Below are positions 1 to 7,536 of a stretch of 35,658 bases of DNA, one piece after another. The position numbers and the translations under genes are program-made. Every line of letters starts with the position of its first letter. The stretch's first letter is position 1. The DNA lies in the NCBI GenBank assembly GCA_944387495.1, contig CALXFD010000021.1:1-35658 (forward strand), written 5' to 3'. Source of the stretch: an uncultured Clostridia bacterium (GTDB taxonomy: Bacteria > Bacillota > Clostridia > TANB77 > CAG-508). Under the pieces are notes generated by a model. It was not told where the DNA came from and did no database searches. It saw only the letters and a list, made by a program, of their open reading frames with translations.

Positions 1-14
1 CCCCAAATGGACAA

Positions 15-77
15 AAATGTCCAAAAGGAAACGTCCCTAGTTAGACACAAATGTCCAAAAGGAAACGTCCCCAATTT
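15..77. repeat. Dispersed repeat, left copy (inverted relative to right end)
   Basis: Positions 15-77 are the exact reverse complement of 35596-35658, a 63-bp perfect match. The copy holds a tandem repetition: a 23-base unit (AAATGTCC, then AAAAGGAAACGTCCC) occurs at 15-37 and again at 49-71, a 34-bp period. GGACA(9-13)/TGTCC(18-22) can form a small hairpin just before it. The GGGGACGTTTCC core on the other strand resembles intergenic repeats linked to REP-type Y1 transposases in other bacteria; that link is from memory and no transposase gene is present here. Confidence 0.85.
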
Positions 78-105
78 GACCAAAAGCTTCCTTGTATGAT
101 AAAAT
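76..105 (+). promoter_or_regulatory. Possible sigma-A promoter for prmC-whiA-hemW
   Basis: TTGACC (76-81) and TAAAAT (100-105) are separated by 18 bases, 23 bases ahead of the prmC start. The -35 element lies at the inner edge of the terminal repeat, so the repeat may supply or border this promoter. It is a motif match only. Confidence 0.35.
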
Positions 106-127
106 AATTCTGAAAGTAGGTGATTAT

Positions 128-977
128 ATGACTATTAGACAAGCAATGGAAAGAGGAATTGCAATGTTAAAATCAGAAGGGATTACAGCTCCCAAACTAA
201 AAACAAGATTATTAATGCAATTTGTATTAAATAAAACAAGGCAACAGTTAATAGTATATGATAATCAGCCATTAAACAAGAATTTAGAAGCTAAATTTTT
301 CAAAGGAATTGATTTATTAAAAAAACAGATACCTATTGAACATATAACACATCAAAAAGAGTTTATGAAATTAAATTTTTTTGTTGACGAAAATGTATTA
401 ATTCCTAGACAAGATACGGAAATTTTAGTGGAGGAAGTTATAAGAATAGCAAAACGAATTGGTGCTAAACGAATATTAGATTTATGCACAGGTAGTGGAG
501 CGATTGCGGTTTCACTTGCTAAATATATTGATGATAGCAAAATTACAGCATTAGATGTAAGTAGTAAAGCGTTGGAAATAGCACGGTTTGAATGCTGAAA
601 GAAATATGGTTAAAGATAAAATAGTATTTGTAGAATCAAATATGTTTAATGATATGCCAAATATTAAATATGATATAATAGTTTCAAATCCACCATATAT
701 TAAAACATCAGTTTTAAAAACACTTGAAGAAGATGTGAAAAAAGAGCCAGTGATTGCATTAGATGGAGGCTATGATGGATTAAAATTTTATAGAGAAATT
801 ATAGATAATGCATATAGATTTTTAAAATTTGGTGGATATTTGTGTTTAGAGATTGGATATGACCAAAAAGAAGAAGTTATGAATTTAATAAGTAAAAAAG
901 AACAATATATAAATACATATTGCTTAAAAGATTTATGTGATAATGATAGAGTTATTGTTACAAAGGTAGGTGGTTAG
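128..977 (+). pseudogene. prmC: PrmC (HemK), release factor glutamine methyltransferase, with a +1 frameshift
   Basis: PrmC N5-methylates the glutamine of the GGQ motif in release factors RF1 and RF2, using S-adenosylmethionine. The start is ATG at 128, behind AGGTGA at 118-123. The first segment holds the N-terminal helical domain and the SAM-binding loop (LDLCTGSGAIAVSLA); it stops at TGA 596-598. The second frame resumes at once with NAERN and carries the catalytic NPPY (SNPPYIK), ending at 977. Removing one T from the TTT at 587-589 restores a single frame of about 282 residues, the usual family length. The gene is therefore either truly broken, polymorphic, or hit by a single-base sequence error. 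Its tail overlaps the start region of whiA, so the two are transcribed together. An alternative upstream in-frame ATG at 92 has no ribosome binding site. Confidence 0.85.
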
Positions 978-978
978 A

Positions 979-1878
979 TTGTCATTTTCATCAGATATTA
1001 AAAGAGAATTAAATAAAACAAATAATCTTTCCAATAAAGAACTTGTAAAATATGAATTATTGGGATATTTAATATCATCAAATACCACAATTAAAAATAA
1101 GAAGAATTTACGATTTTCTACTGAAAGTGACTATAATATAAATAGATTTTCAAGATTATTATCAAATATAAATATAGAACATGATATTGCTGTAAATAAT
1201 AAAAGTTTTTATATAACAATAAAAAGTAAAGAATTAGAGAAAATTGATTTTATAGAAATAGAAAAAGTAGAAGAAAGTATTTATATTAGCCAATTTACCA
1301 AAGAACAATTATTAGAACAGGCAGAAAATGGCAAAGCATTAATTAGAGGAGCTTTTTTAGGAGCTGGTTCTATAAATAATCCAGAAAATTTATACCATTT
1401 AGAGATTTCTTTTATAAATCAAGAAAATATGGAATTTGCAAAAAATATAATAGAAAAATTTTCAATAAAAATGAAAGAATTAGTCTCTAAAAATAAATAT
1501 TCTTTATATCTAAAAGATGGAGAAGAGATTTCAAATTTTTTAGCATTGATTGGAGCAAATAAGGCTGTAATGAAATTTGAGGATATAAGAATACAAAAAG
1601 AAATGAGAGGAAAGGTAAATAGAATAGTAAATTGTGAAACAGCTAATTTAAACAAAACTATTAATGCAGCAATAGAGCAGATATCTGCAATAAAGAAATT
1701 GCAAAAAACGGGTGAATTTAATAAATTAGATGAAAATTTAAAAGAAATAGCTAAATTAAGGCTAGAAAATCCAGATATATCATTAACAGAACTGGGGAAA
1801 ATGTTAAAAAATCCAATAGGAAAATCTGGTGTAAATTATAGATTGAAAAAAATAATGGAGATAGCAGATGAAAAGTAG
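979..1878 (+). CDS. whiA: WhiA, DNA-binding regulator with LAGLIDADG-like fold
   Basis: WhiA is a conserved Gram-positive protein with an N-terminal domain related to LAGLIDADG homing endonucleases (without nuclease activity) and a C-terminal helix-turn-helix. It regulates sporulation in Streptomyces and affects cell division in Bacillus. The predicted protein is 299 residues. I chose TTG at 979 because it yields the family-typical MSFSSDIKREL start and lies 6 bases after AGGTGG; GTG at 970 would add three residues. The internal GAFLGAGSINNP is the homing-endonuclease-like motif, and the C-terminal stretch with NPDISLTELGKML and GVNYRLKKI is the HTH. It follows prmC directly and overlaps hemW by 11 bases. 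Confidence 0.9.
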   Translation: MSFSSDIKRELNKTNNLSNKELVKYELLGYLISSNTTIKNKKNLRFSTESDYNINRFSRLLSNINIEHDIAVNNKSFYITIKSKELEKIDFIEIEKVEESIYISQFTKEQLLEQAENGKALIRGAFLGAGSINNPENLYHLEISFINQENMEFAKNIIEKFSIKMKELVSKNKYSLYLKDGEEISNFLALIGANKAVMKFEDIRIQKEMRGKVNRIVNCETANLNKTINAAIEQISAIKKLQKTGEFNKLDENLKEIAKLRLENPDISLTELGKMLKNPIGKSGVNYRLKKIMEIADEK

Positions 1879-3073
1879 AGAATTAGGAATATATATACAT
1901 ATACCATTTTGCAAACATAAATGTTATTATTGTGATTTTGTTTCATATTGTAATAAAGACTTTTTAATAGAGAATTATATAAGAACAGTAGAAAAAGAAT
2001 TGGATATGTATTTTGAAAATGAAGATTTTATAAAAAAATATGATATAACAACAATATATATAGGAGGTGGAACTCCATCATATATAGATAGTAAGTACAT
2101 ATGTGAAATATTAAATAAGTTCGAAGAAAGAATTACAAGATATAATAAAACAAAATTTGAAGATATAGAAATAACAATAGAAGTAAATCCTGGAACTATT
2201 AATAAAGAAAAAATAGAAGATTATAAAAAAGCAAAAATAAATAGATTAAGTATTGGTTTGCAAAGTACAAATGATGATATTTTAAAAGAAATTGGAAGAA
2301 TACATAATTTTGAACAATTTTTAGAAACATATAATCTAGCAAGAGAAGAAGGTTTTGATAATATAAATGTAGATTTAATGATTGGAATACCTAATCAAAC
2401 AATCGAAATTTTAAAGCAAAGCTTAAAAGAAATAATAAAATTAGGACCAGAACATATAAGTGTTTACTCATTAATTCTAGAAGAGGGAACAGTATTAGAT
2501 AAATTAATAAATGAAGGAAAATTAGAATTATTAGATGAAGAAAAAGAAAGAAGAATGTATTGGTATACAAAAAGTATATTAGAATTAAGTGGATATGAAC
2601 ATTATGAAATATCAAATTTCTGTAAAGGTGGGAAAAAAGCAAAACATAATACAAAGTGTTGGGAACAAAAAGAATATATAGGAATAGGTGCAGCAGCACA
2701 TTCATATTTGAATAATATTAGATATTCAAATGATACTAGTATAGAAAAATATATAGAAAATATGGATAAAATAAAAAATGTAAATGAAGATATAGATAAA
2801 CAAATACTTGAAAATAGAGATATAAGAGATATACATGAAATACAAAATATAGAAGATGCCAAAAAAGAATTTATGCTATTAGGTTTAAGGAAAATAGAAG
2901 GCGTAAAAATATCAGAATTTAAGGAAAAATATATAGATAATCCAATATATCTTTATCATGAAGAATTAGGAAGACTTGTAGAAGAAAAATTATTGATAAT
3001 AGATGGTGATTATATTAAACTAACAAATAAAGGATTAGACCTTGCAAATTTAGTTTGGGAAGAATTTGTATAA
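1868..3073 (+). CDS. hemW: HemW-type radical SAM protein (coproporphyrinogen oxidase-like)
   Basis: This radical SAM enzyme belongs to the HemW family, often annotated as oxygen-independent coproporphyrinogen III oxidase but better described as a haem chaperone. The 4Fe-4S/SAM motif CKHKCYYC (C-x3-C-x2-C) is near residue 15, followed by the family-typical YIGGGTPS and GLQSTNDDIL and a C-terminal HemN-like domain. At 401 residues it is within the usual HemW range. ATG 1868 overlaps the end of whiA by 11 bases, so translation is probably coupled. No haem-synthesis genes are in the window, and the true substrate cannot be read from sequence. Confidence 0.88.
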   Translation: MKSRELGIYIHIPFCKHKCYYCDFVSYCNKDFLIENYIRTVEKELDMYFENEDFIKKYDITTIYIGGGTPSYIDSKYICEILNKFEERITRYNKTKFEDIEITIEVNPGTINKEKIEDYKKAKINRLSIGLQSTNDDILKEIGRIHNFEQFLETYNLAREEGFDNINVDLMIGIPNQTIEILKQSLKEIIKLGPEHISVYSLILEEGTVLDKLINEGKLELLDEEKERRMYWYTKSILELSGYEHYEISNFCKGGKKAKHNTKCWEQKEYIGIGAAAHSYLNNIRYSNDTSIEKYIENMDKIKNVNEDIDKQILENRDIRDIHEIQNIEDAKKEFMLLGLRKIEGVKISEFKEKYIDNPIYLYHEELGRLVEEKLLIIDGDYIKLTNKGLDLANLVWEEFV

Positions 3074-3078
3074 AAAGC

Positions 3079-3108
3079 TTGACAAAACAGTATAAAATAT
3101 GATAATAT
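3079..3108 (+). promoter_or_regulatory. Sigma-A promoter of the infC-rpmI-rplT operon
   Basis: A perfect TTGACA (3079-3084) is followed after 18 bases by TAATAT (3103-3108); GATAAT at 3101-3106 gives 16. It starts right after the hemW stop and would make a leader RNA of about 155 bases before infC. Confidence 0.65.
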
Positions 3109-3120
3109 ATATACCGTTAC

Positions 3121-3252
3121 AAGAAGAAGTCAAACTTCTCACCTTATCTAAGTGAAGAAAAAGGTTAGAAATTAAATAAATTATAACAAGATATAAAAGA
3201 ACTTGTTATGTTTTATTGTAGATTTGGCTTGTAACAATAAGTCAAATTTTTT
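3121..3252 (+). promoter_or_regulatory. infC leader RNA, L20-leader-like attenuator
   Basis: The transcribed leader has several possible stems: AGAAG/CTTCT (3125-3129/3135-3139), ACCTT/AAGGT (3141-3145/3161-3165), ATAACAAG/CTTGTTAT (3183-3190/3202-3209), and a terminator at 3222-3252. The segment AAGTCAAA at 3127-3134 is identical to the 3' arm of the terminator (3239-3246). The terminator's 5' arm could therefore pair upstream instead, giving a terminator/antiterminator switch. Many Firmicutes regulate this operon through an L20-binding leader (Rfam L20 leader); membership of that family is inferred from position and architecture only. Confidence 0.6.
3222..3252 (+). terminator. Intrinsic terminator upstream of infC (attenuator)
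   Basis: ATTTGGCTT (3222-3230) pairs with AAGTCAAAT (3239-3247) with one G-U pair and is followed by a run of T to 3252. It lies just 20 bases before the infC start codon, with no room for another promoter, so it must act as a conditional terminator. Confidence 0.75.
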
Positions 3253-3272
3253 ATTTTGGGAGGTGTTTTATA

Positions 3273-3788
3273 ATAAAACAAGAATTACCAATTAACAGGC
3301 AAATAAGAGCCAAAGAAGTTCAATTAATAGGAGAAAAGGGAGAAAAAATAGGAATTATTTCTTTAAATGAAGCATTAGAACAAGCAGAGGAAAAAAACTT
3401 AGACTTAGTATTAGTTGCACCAAATGGAAATCCACCAGTTTGTAAAATAATGAACTATGGAAAATATAAATTTGAGCAAGCTAAAAAAGAAAAAGAAGCT
3501 AAGAAAAAACAAAAAAGTTTTGAAGTAAAAGAAATAAGAGTTACTCCTAATATCGAAGAACACGATTTTAGCTTTAAAGCTAAAAATGCAATGAAATTTA
3601 TTCAAGATGGAAACAAAGTAAAAATTACAGTTAGATTTAGAGGAAGAGAAGTAAACAATTCAAAAGCAGGAGAAGTAGTGCTAAATAAATTTATTGATAG
3701 CTTAAAAGAAGTAGCAGTAGTAGAAAAAGCACCAAAACTAGAAGGAAGAAATATGTTTACAATTTTAGCTAAAAAATCAGAAAAATAA
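3273..3788 (+). CDS. infC: Translation initiation factor IF-3, non-canonical ATA start
   Basis: IF-3 binds the 30S subunit, prevents premature 50S joining and checks the start codon and initiator tRNA. The coding frame clearly extends upstream of the first ATG (3450): the family-typical KQELPINRQIRAKEVQLIG and LVLVAPNGNPPVCKIMNYGK are encoded from 3276 on. No ATG, GTG or TTG fits. The only plausible start is ATA at 3273, 7 bases after the strong GGGAGGTG (3258-3265); ATA at 3270 is the alternative. That gives 171 residues, the normal IF-3 length. IF-3 genes in other bacteria use AUU, AUC or AUA so that IF-3 can repress its own translation, and the same is likely here. It is the first gene of infC-rpmI-rplT. 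Confidence 0.92.
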   Translation: MKQELPINRQIRAKEVQLIGEKGEKIGIISLNEALEQAEEKNLDLVLVAPNGNPPVCKIMNYGKYKFEQAKKEKEAKKKQKSFEVKEIRVTPNIEEHDFSFKAKNAMKFIQDGNKVKITVRFRGREVNNSKAGEVVLNKFIDSLKEVAVVEKAPKLEGRNMFTILAKKSEK

Positions 3789-3829
3789 ATCTGAATTATA
3801 AAATAAAAAGATGAAAGGAGCAAAATATT

Positions 3830-4033
3830 ATGCCAAAATTAAAAACAAATAAAGCTGCAAAGAAAAGATATTCTTTAACAGCAACAGGAAAAGTAAAAAG
3901 AACAAAATCAAACAGAAGACATTTATTAGCAAATAAAACAAAAAGACAAAAAAAATCAGGAAAAATCCAAAACGGATATGCAGACAAATCATGCGAAAAT
4001 ACAATCAAAAAATTATTACCATATGGTAACTAA
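3830..4033 (+). CDS. rpmI: 50S ribosomal protein bL35
   Basis: A small, very basic protein of 67 residues with the typical bL35 start MPKLKTNKAAKKRY and a C-terminal region ending LLPYGN. It binds 23S rRNA in the large subunit. A good AAGGAG ribosome binding site precedes the ATG. The conserved order infC-rpmI-rplT supports the call. Confidence 0.97.
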   Translation: MPKLKTNKAAKKRYSLTATGKVKRTKSNRRHLLANKTKRQKKSGKIQNGYADKSCENTIKKLLPYGN

Positions 4034-4067
4034 ACCAAAAAGTTAGAATAAGGAAGGTGAATAGAAA

Positions 4068-4418
4068 ATGGCAAGAGTAAAAACAGCAAGAATAACAAGA
4101 AAAAGACATAAAAAAATATTAAAACAAGCAAAAGGATATTATGGAGCTAAACATTATAGAGTAAGAATGGCTAACCAAGCAGTATTAAAATCTTTATCTT
4201 ATGCATATGTAGGAAGAAAAGATAAAAAAAGCAATTTCAGAAAATTATGGATAGCTAGAATAAATGCAGCTGCTAGAATGAATGGAACAACATATAGCAG
4301 ATTAATAGCAGGATTAAAAAAAGCTAATGTAACAATAAATAGAAAAATGTTAGCAGATTTAGCTGTAACAGATCCAAAAGCTTTCACAGAAATAGCTGAA
4401 ATAGCAAAAAAAGCTTAG
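4068..4418 (+). CDS. rplT: 50S ribosomal protein bL20
   Basis: bL20 is an early assembly protein of the 50S subunit and, in Firmicutes, the autorepressor of this operon through the leader RNA. The 116-residue product starts [20 protein letters not shown], with the basic N-terminal extension that threads into 23S rRNA and the conserved GYYGAKHYR segment. It is the usual length. The AAGGTG site upstream gives a clear start, and a terminator follows at 4437. Confidence 0.97.
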   Translation: MARVKTARITRKRHKKILKQAKGYYGAKHYRVRMANQAVLKSLSYAYVGRKDKKSNFRKLWIARINAAARMNGTTYSRLIAGLKKANVTINRKMLADLAVTDPKAFTEIAEIAKKA

Positions 4419-4436
4419 AAAAATAAATAAAATAAA

Positions 4437-4472
4437 AAATGAAGTTATTTTATAAAATAGCTTCATTTTTTT
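4437..4472. terminator. Bidirectional terminator between rplT and spoVAE
   Basis: ATGAAG...CTTCAT with an inner TATTTTA/TAAAATA stem (4439-4466) is flanked by T runs on + and A runs on the left. It can therefore stop both the + strand rplT transcript and the convergent minus-strand spoVA transcript. Confidence 0.8.
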
Positions 4473-4474
4473 GT

Positions 4475-4870
4475 TTATTGTTTTTTCATTTTTGGCTTTG
4501 AAATTAAAGAAGCAATATATCCGAAAAATACAGCAGCAGCAATACCACCAGCAGCAGCTTTAACACCACCAGTAAAAGCACCAACTAATCCAAATTCTTT
4601 AACACCTTCAATAACACCTTTTGCTAAATTATATCCAAACCCAGTTAGAGGAACAGTAGCCCCAGCACCTGCAAAATCTACTAAATATTGATAAATTCCA
4701 AGTCCGCCAAGTATTGCACCAAGTGTAACAAAAATAACGAGAATTTTTGCTGGTGTAAGTTTTGTCTTATCAATTAATATTTGTCCAATAATACAAATAA
4801 TTCCTCCAACAATAAAGCATTTTAAAAGTGAAGATATGTTAAAAACAGCTCCCCAATCTATATTAGACAT
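4475..4870 (-). CDS. spoVAE: Stage V sporulation protein AE (SpoVAE/AEb)
   Basis: This 131-residue hydrophobic protein has several membrane segments and the glycine-rich loop GAGATVPLTGFGYNLAKG seen in SpoVAC/SpoVAEb proteins. SpoVA proteins form the inner-membrane channel that brings Ca-dipicolinate into the forespore and releases it at germination. It is the last gene of a minus-strand run dodecin-like, spoVAC, spoVAD, spoVAE. It resembles SpoVAC in its core, as expected for the paralogous pair. The start is ATG (complement 4868-4870). Expression in the forespore under sigma-G is expected from the family, but I saw no convincing sigma-G promoter. Confidence 0.92.
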   Translation of the reverse strand: MSNIDWGAVFNISSLLKCFIVGGIICIIGQILIDKTKLTPAKILVIFVTLGAILGGLGIYQYLVDFAGAGATVPLTGFGYNLAKGVIEGVKEFGLVGAFTGGVKAAAGGIAAAVFFGYIASLISKPKMKKQ

Positions 4871-4942
4871 AAAATCAGTCCTTATATAATATATTTAGGT
4901 TTTTACAAAGGTTGTACCTATAAACCAACTTTTAGAAAAGTA

Positions 4943-5947
4943 TTAAAAAGTTTCTATACTTATAGCATGAGCTATACCAGGTATAGTCTCTCCTTGCTGA
5001 GATGTTGTAGAATTCATCAAAGCACCTGTTGCAATTAATAATAAACGTTTCATTTTTCGAGATTTCAATTGTTTAAACAAATACCCAGAAAATACTGTAC
5101 CACAACATGCACATCCACTGCCACCACTATGCGTATCTTGTGATTCTTTATCAAAAATTAGTACACCACAATCGTTATAATTATTTTTTATATTATAACC
5201 ATTTGATTTTAATATATCTATTGCTATATTTTTTCCTATATGCCCCAAGTCTCCACTAATAATAGCATCATAATATGATGGATTTCTGCCAGTATCTAAT
5301 AGATGAGTTATTAGAGTATCAGCAAAGCTTGGTGCCATTGCAGCTCCCATATTATTACCATCTTTTATTCCAAAGTCAACAATTTTTCCAGGTGTGACAT
5401 ATGTTATATATGGTCCATCTCCATTTTTAGATAATATAGCACTACCAGCACCTGTAACAGTCCATTGACTTGTTGGCGGACGTTGATTACCTAATTCTAG
5501 TGGAAATCTAAACTGTTTTTCAGCACTACAAAAATGACTAGATGTAGCACATAAAACATTATTTGCAAAACTTTCTGCACATATAGCACCTAAACTTAAT
5601 GATTCAACAAAAGTAGAACATGCACCAAATACTCCGAAAAATGGTATACCTAGTTCCCTTAAACCAAAACTTGAAGATATACATTGATTTAATAAATCGC
5701 CTGCAAACATACAATCTATTTGGGTAGATGGAATACCAGATTTAGAAATAACAGTATTAACAGTTTCTTTAATTATTTTGCTTTCTGCTTTTTCCCAAGT
5801 TTTTTCTCCCCAAAATTCGTCATCTAATGTTTGGTCAAAATATTTAGAAAGTGGTCCTTGTGCTTCCTTAGGACCAACTATTGAAGCACAGTCCACGATT
5901 GTTGGGGGATTGTTAAATTTAATTGTTTGCTTTCCTATCTTTTCCAA
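4943..5947 (-). CDS. spoVAD: Stage V sporulation protein AD (SpoVAD)
   Basis: SpoVAD has a thiolase-like fold and is the soluble, dipicolinate-binding component of the SpoVA channel. The 334-residue product has the family-typical features: an early IVDCASIVGPKEAQGPL, then FGVFGACSTFVESL, the region with GAGSAILSK and the C-terminal GSGCACCGTVF. The start appears to be TTG (complement 5945-5947), 6 bases after AGGAGGT, giving MEKIGKQTIKF. The length matches the family. It lies between spoVAC and spoVAE, the conserved order. Confidence 0.95.
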   Translation of the reverse strand: MEKIGKQTIKFNNPPTIVDCASIVGPKEAQGPLSKYFDQTLDDEFWGEKTWEKAESKIIKETVNTVISKSGIPSTQIDCMFAGDLLNQCISSSFGLRELGIPFFGVFGACSTFVESLSLGAICAESFANNVLCATSSHFCSAEKQFRFPLELGNQRPPTSQWTVTGAGSAILSKNGDGPYITYVTPGKIVDFGIKDGNNMGAAMAPSFADTLITHLLDTGRNPSYYDAIISGDLGHIGKNIAIDILKSNGYNIKNNYNDCGVLIFDKESQDTHSGGSGCACCGTVFSGYLFKQLKSRKMKRLLLIATGALMNSTTSQQGETIPGIAHAISIETF

Positions 5948-6012
5948 TTTAAGACCTCCTAATGTAAAGTATTAGATTAAAATAATTAAATTTTAATTGT
6001 TTAAGATTATAA

Positions 6013-6480
6013 TTATACTAAAGTTATATTTTGAGTATTAAATATTAAATAGATAATTCCAACAAGAATAGAAGTAGAAATACCAAATACTAGAACTGGT
6101 CCAGCAACTGTGAACATTTTTCCTCCTACACCCATTACATAACCTTCTGATTTATATTCCATAGCAGGAGAAACAATAGAATTTGCAAATCCTGTAATAG
6201 GAATAAGAGAACCAGCTCCTGCCATTTTTCCTATTTTGTTGAATAAATTTAAACCAGTTAAAAATGCTGAAATACCTATTAATATGATGGAAACTATTGT
6301 ACCTGAAATTTGAGTATCAAGCCCTTTTTGTTTGCATATATTAAGAATGATTTGACCAATGGTACAGATTAGTCCTCCTACCCAAAATGCGTTAAAACAA
6401 TTTTTTAGTATTGGGGAATTAGGAGATTGTTTATCAACATATTCTTGATAAGTTTGTTTACTTTCTAATGGATTACTCAT
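6013..6480 (-). CDS. spoVAC: Stage V sporulation protein AC (SpoVAC)
   Basis: A 155-residue membrane protein with an N-terminal soluble stretch (YQEYVDKQSPNSP) followed by four or so hydrophobic segments. It carries FNAFWVGGLICTIGQ and the loop GAGSLIPITGFANSIVSPA, both characteristic of SpoVAC. In Bacillus this subunit behaves as a mechanosensitive channel for dipicolinate. The ATG start follows AAAGGTGATAA. It is upstream of spoVAD in the operon. Confidence 0.94.
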   Translation of the reverse strand: MSNPLESKQTYQEYVDKQSPNSPILKNCFNAFWVGGLICTIGQIILNICKQKGLDTQISGTIVSIILIGISAFLTGLNLFNKIGKMAGAGSLIPITGFANSIVSPAMEYKSEGYVMGVGGKMFTVAGPVLVFGISTSILVGIIYLIFNTQNITLV

Positions 6481-6526
6481 AGTTTATCACCTTTTATATA
6501 AATTTAGTTTTTTAAAATTTGCGGAT

Positions 6527-6754
6527 TTAAACATCAGTGTTGTTTTTTCTGTTTAAGTCGATTGAAAATGCGATGTCCATGTCGACGAAGTATTCAGAAA
6601 TTTTTCCACCACTGATGCTTGCTCGTTGTTCGATTATTTTTACCTCTGATAGGTAATCAATTGTTTTTGAAGCTTCTGCAATTGCTTTTACAATAGCATC
6701 TTTCCATGAAACTGTTGAGTTTCCTGTGATTATTAAGTGTTTTTTTATATCCAT
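6527..6754 (-). CDS. Dodecin-like small protein at the head of the spoVA operon
   Basis: The 75-residue product matches the dodecin pattern: TGNSTVSWKDAIVKAIAEAS, then a beta strand with KIIEQRASISGGKISEY and a final strand. Dodecins form hollow dodecamers that bind flavin or coenzyme A. By my alignment from memory, the tryptophan that stacks on flavin in classical dodecins (in a segment like IRWFEVVE) is not conserved here (LSEVKIIE), so flavin binding is doubtful. The start is ATG at complement 6752-6754 behind GGAGGT; an upstream TTG would overlap the ribosome binding site. It is the first gene of the minus-strand run with spoVAC-AD-AE, so it may be made in the forespore. Confidence 0.75.
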   Translation of the reverse strand: MDIKKHLIITGNSTVSWKDAIVKAIAEASKTIDYLSEVKIIEQRASISGGKISEYFVDMDIAFSIDLNRKNNTDV

Positions 6755-6833
6755 ATTTTTTACCTCCAAATCTTTTTAAGAATATTTTTGCCGGAATTTG
6801 AAAAAATATACATGAGGATAATGCTTTTTTTAG

Positions 6834-6862
6834 TTGACTGATAATAAATTGACCGCTAAACT
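6834..6862 (+). promoter_or_regulatory. Possible promoter of tRNA-Ser
   Basis: TTGACT (6834-6839), 17 bases, TAAACT (6857-6862), about 48 bases before the tRNA. A second TTGACC at 6849 has no good -10. Motif match only. Confidence 0.4.
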
Positions 6863-6909
6863 GTTAGGGTAGACATAAGTTATATGAAAAAATATTTAAA
6901 ATTAAATAT

Positions 6910-6999
6910 GGAGTAGTACCCAAGTGGTGAAGGGGACTGTTTGCTAAACAGTTAGGTCCCGAAAGGGGCGCGGAGGTTCGAACCCTCTCTACTCCGCCA
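6910..6999 (+). tRNA. tRNA-Ser (anticodon GCT)
   Basis: The acceptor arms GGAGTAG (6910-6916) and CTACTCC (6989-6995) pair perfectly, followed by G and an encoded CCA (6997-6999). The anticodon stem-loop ACTGT-TTGCTAA-ACAGT has GCT at 6943-6945, which reads AGC/AGT. A long variable arm (GGTCCCGAAAGGGGC region) and the T arm GAGG-TTCGAAC-CCTC confirm a class II serine tRNA. Confidence 0.97.
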
Positions 7000-7004
7000 T
7001 TACA

Positions 7005-7039
7005 AGATATGAAGTAAGATGTACTTTATATCTTTTTTT
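7005..7039 (+). terminator. Terminator after tRNA-Ser
   Basis: AGATATGAAGTA (7005-7016) pairs with TACTTTATATCT (7022-7033) with one wobble, followed by a run of T to 7039. Confidence 0.8.
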
Positions 7040-7221
7040 GTATTTAAAATGAAAAATTCATTTATATTGAAAATGTTAAAAGAAGTTAATTTGAGTTAAT
7101 AAATGTTAAATAGTTATCGGAAAAATAAAGGGATTTGCATTTTAAATATATTTATGTAAAGTGTTTTTAAATTAATTTGCGTAAAATATTATTAATAAAA
7201 TGTAAAAGGAGTTGTTATATT

Positions 7222-7473
7222 ATGAAATTAGAAGAAGAATTAATTAAATTAAATGAAGAAGAGATATTTGGAAGAGAAAAAGTAGTTGAAATAGAAAAAA
7301 GTGAAGTAATTAAAAATATGAGAGAATTAATAAGTCTTATAGAAGAAATAATGAATATATTAATAAAAAGAGGTACAATATTATATAAGGATGCAGAAGA
7401 AATAAGAAAAATGACTATGCTTATATTTCAAGATTTCGGAGATATATTAGAAGTAGTAGAAAAATATATTTAA
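7222..7473 (+). CDS. Small hypothetical protein of the mobile element
   Basis: An 83-residue, charged, probably all-helical protein starting MKLEEELIKLNEEEIFG. The start is ATG 7222, behind AAAGGAG at 7205-7211; an upstream in-frame ATG at 7177 has no ribosome binding site. No family is recognised. The middle reads like a helical hairpin (MRELISLIEEIMNILI). It is followed 63 bases later by the DUF6809-like gene and is likely co-transcribed with it. Confidence 0.6.
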   Translation: MKLEEELIKLNEEEIFGREKVVEIEKSEVIKNMRELISLIEEIMNILIKRGTILYKDAEEIRKMTMLIFQDFGDILEVVEKYI

Positions 7474-7536
7474 AAATGAGGAGTGCTTTTTAATATAAAA
7501 AATTATATAATAGCTAAAAAAATAAGGAGTGATAAA

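Noticed and set aside
6941..6949. TTGCTAAAC in the anticodon loop of tRNA-Ser also occurs at 12186-12194, at the right side of the mobile element; a possible att pair.
   Set aside because: Only nine bases match, and the right copy does not continue into the tRNA 3' half as it would after integration. It overlaps the palindrome end, so chance is more likely.
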